Assembly (NCBI GenBank): GCA_012519845.1
Contig: JAAYPK010000063.1
Location: 1-64,000, forward strand
From: Clostridiales bacterium
Lineage (GTDB): Bacteria; Bacillota; Clostridia; Clostridiales; Clostridiaceae
Length of the DNA: 64,000 bases
Reading direction: 5' to 3'
Shown: positions 63,934 through 64,000 of the stretch, piece by piece
How positions within the stretch are numbered: the first letter of the stretch is position 1
How the letters are laid out: every line of letters starts with the position of its first letter
Made by a program: the position numbers and the translations under genes
Notes under the pieces: model-generated
What the model was told of the DNA's origin: nothing
What the model saw: only the letters and a program-made list of their open reading frames with translations
The model's database searches: none

Positions 63934-64000
63934 TGGAAGATTTAGAATTGTATAGACAAAAAATTGATTCTATTGATAAGGAAATAACAAGGTTATTTGA
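63933..64000 (+). CDS. Chorismate mutase N-terminus (possibly of bifunctional PheA), cut by window end
   Basis: The first 22 codons are visible: MEDLELYRQKIDSIDKEITRLF. This is the start of an AroQ-type chorismate mutase helix, with the R-x2-ID-x-ID pattern that binds chorismate. The protein continues out of the window, so it may be a stand-alone mutase or the N-terminal part of chorismate mutase-prephenate dehydratase. The ATG overlaps the aroC stop (TAATG) and has an AAGGGGATG site. Its place at the end of aroF-B-A-C directs flux to phenylalanine or tyrosine. Confidence 0.8.
   Translation, partial: MEDLELYRQKIDSIDKEITRLF

Overview
The window is low-GC, AT-rich DNA with a dense clostridial gene set: a GerA-type spore germination receptor (gerKA/KB/KC), a reverse rubrerythrin, a T-box leucyl-tRNA synthetase, a YlqG/FliK-like plus FlhB-tail-like pair, and GGAGG-type ribosome binding sites throughout. 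This points to a spore-forming, anaerobic Clostridium sensu stricto. The species cannot be fixed from sequence reading alone. No rRNA, tRNA, CRISPR array, insertion sequence or prophage was seen.

Region 1 (about 1-27 kb) is a surface glycan locus. It starts after the 3' part of a secreted N-acetylmuramoyl-L-alanine amidase. A TAGACA-17-TATAAT promoter drives a membrane nucleotide-sugar 4,6-dehydratase, a WbpD-like acetyltransferase and an almost complete legionaminic acid pathway (PtmE-like guanylyltransferase, LegB, LegC, LegF, LegG, LegI). A PLP-dependent decarboxylase-fold enzyme and an ATP-grasp ligase sit between LegG and LegI. They suggest that the nonulosonic acid carries an amino-acid- or amine-derived substituent. 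A second block encodes assembly: a GT-B transferase, a deacetylase-like protein, further glycosyltransferases, a Wzy-type polymerase, a FemAB/GNAT-like acyltransferase, an initiating sugar-phosphate transferase, a WbpB-like dehydrogenase and galU. A second Wzy-like gene lies on the opposite strand, followed by a Wzx-type flippase.

Region 2 (about 27-41.4 kb) is mostly housekeeping: trpS on the minus strand from a near-perfect promoter, an ECF transporter S component, an acyltransferase gene broken by a frameshift, the divergent gerK germination locus with sigma-G-like promoters, an AlbA_2 domain protein with a small P-loop protein, tyrS, the FliK-like/FlhB-like pair behind a sigma-28-like promoter, a phosphoesterase, a DUF2225 protein and a small alarmone synthetase.

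Region 3 (about 41.4-59.1 kb) has two multi-gene modules. The first is a repeat protein, a MoxR ATPase, a VWA/HExxH protein and a membrane protein. The second is a TPR protein, an HscC-like Hsp70, a 1102-residue J-domain/TPR protein and a cardiolipin synthase. Between them lie a HesB-like protein, a methyltransferase-fold protein, leuS with a T-box leader (apparent specifier CUU), reverse rubrerythrin and an APH-type kinase.

Region 4 (59.1 kb to the end) is the shikimate operon aroF-aroB-aroA-aroC plus the start of a chorismate mutase gene. A strong promoter, a 43-codon ORF in which 13 residues are Phe/Tyr/Trp, and an intrinsic terminator precede aroF. Together they look like a leader-peptide attenuator. 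This and the amino-acid-modifying insertion in the legionaminic operon are the two most interesting features of the window. All function calls rest on motif recognition by eye; no searches or folding were run.
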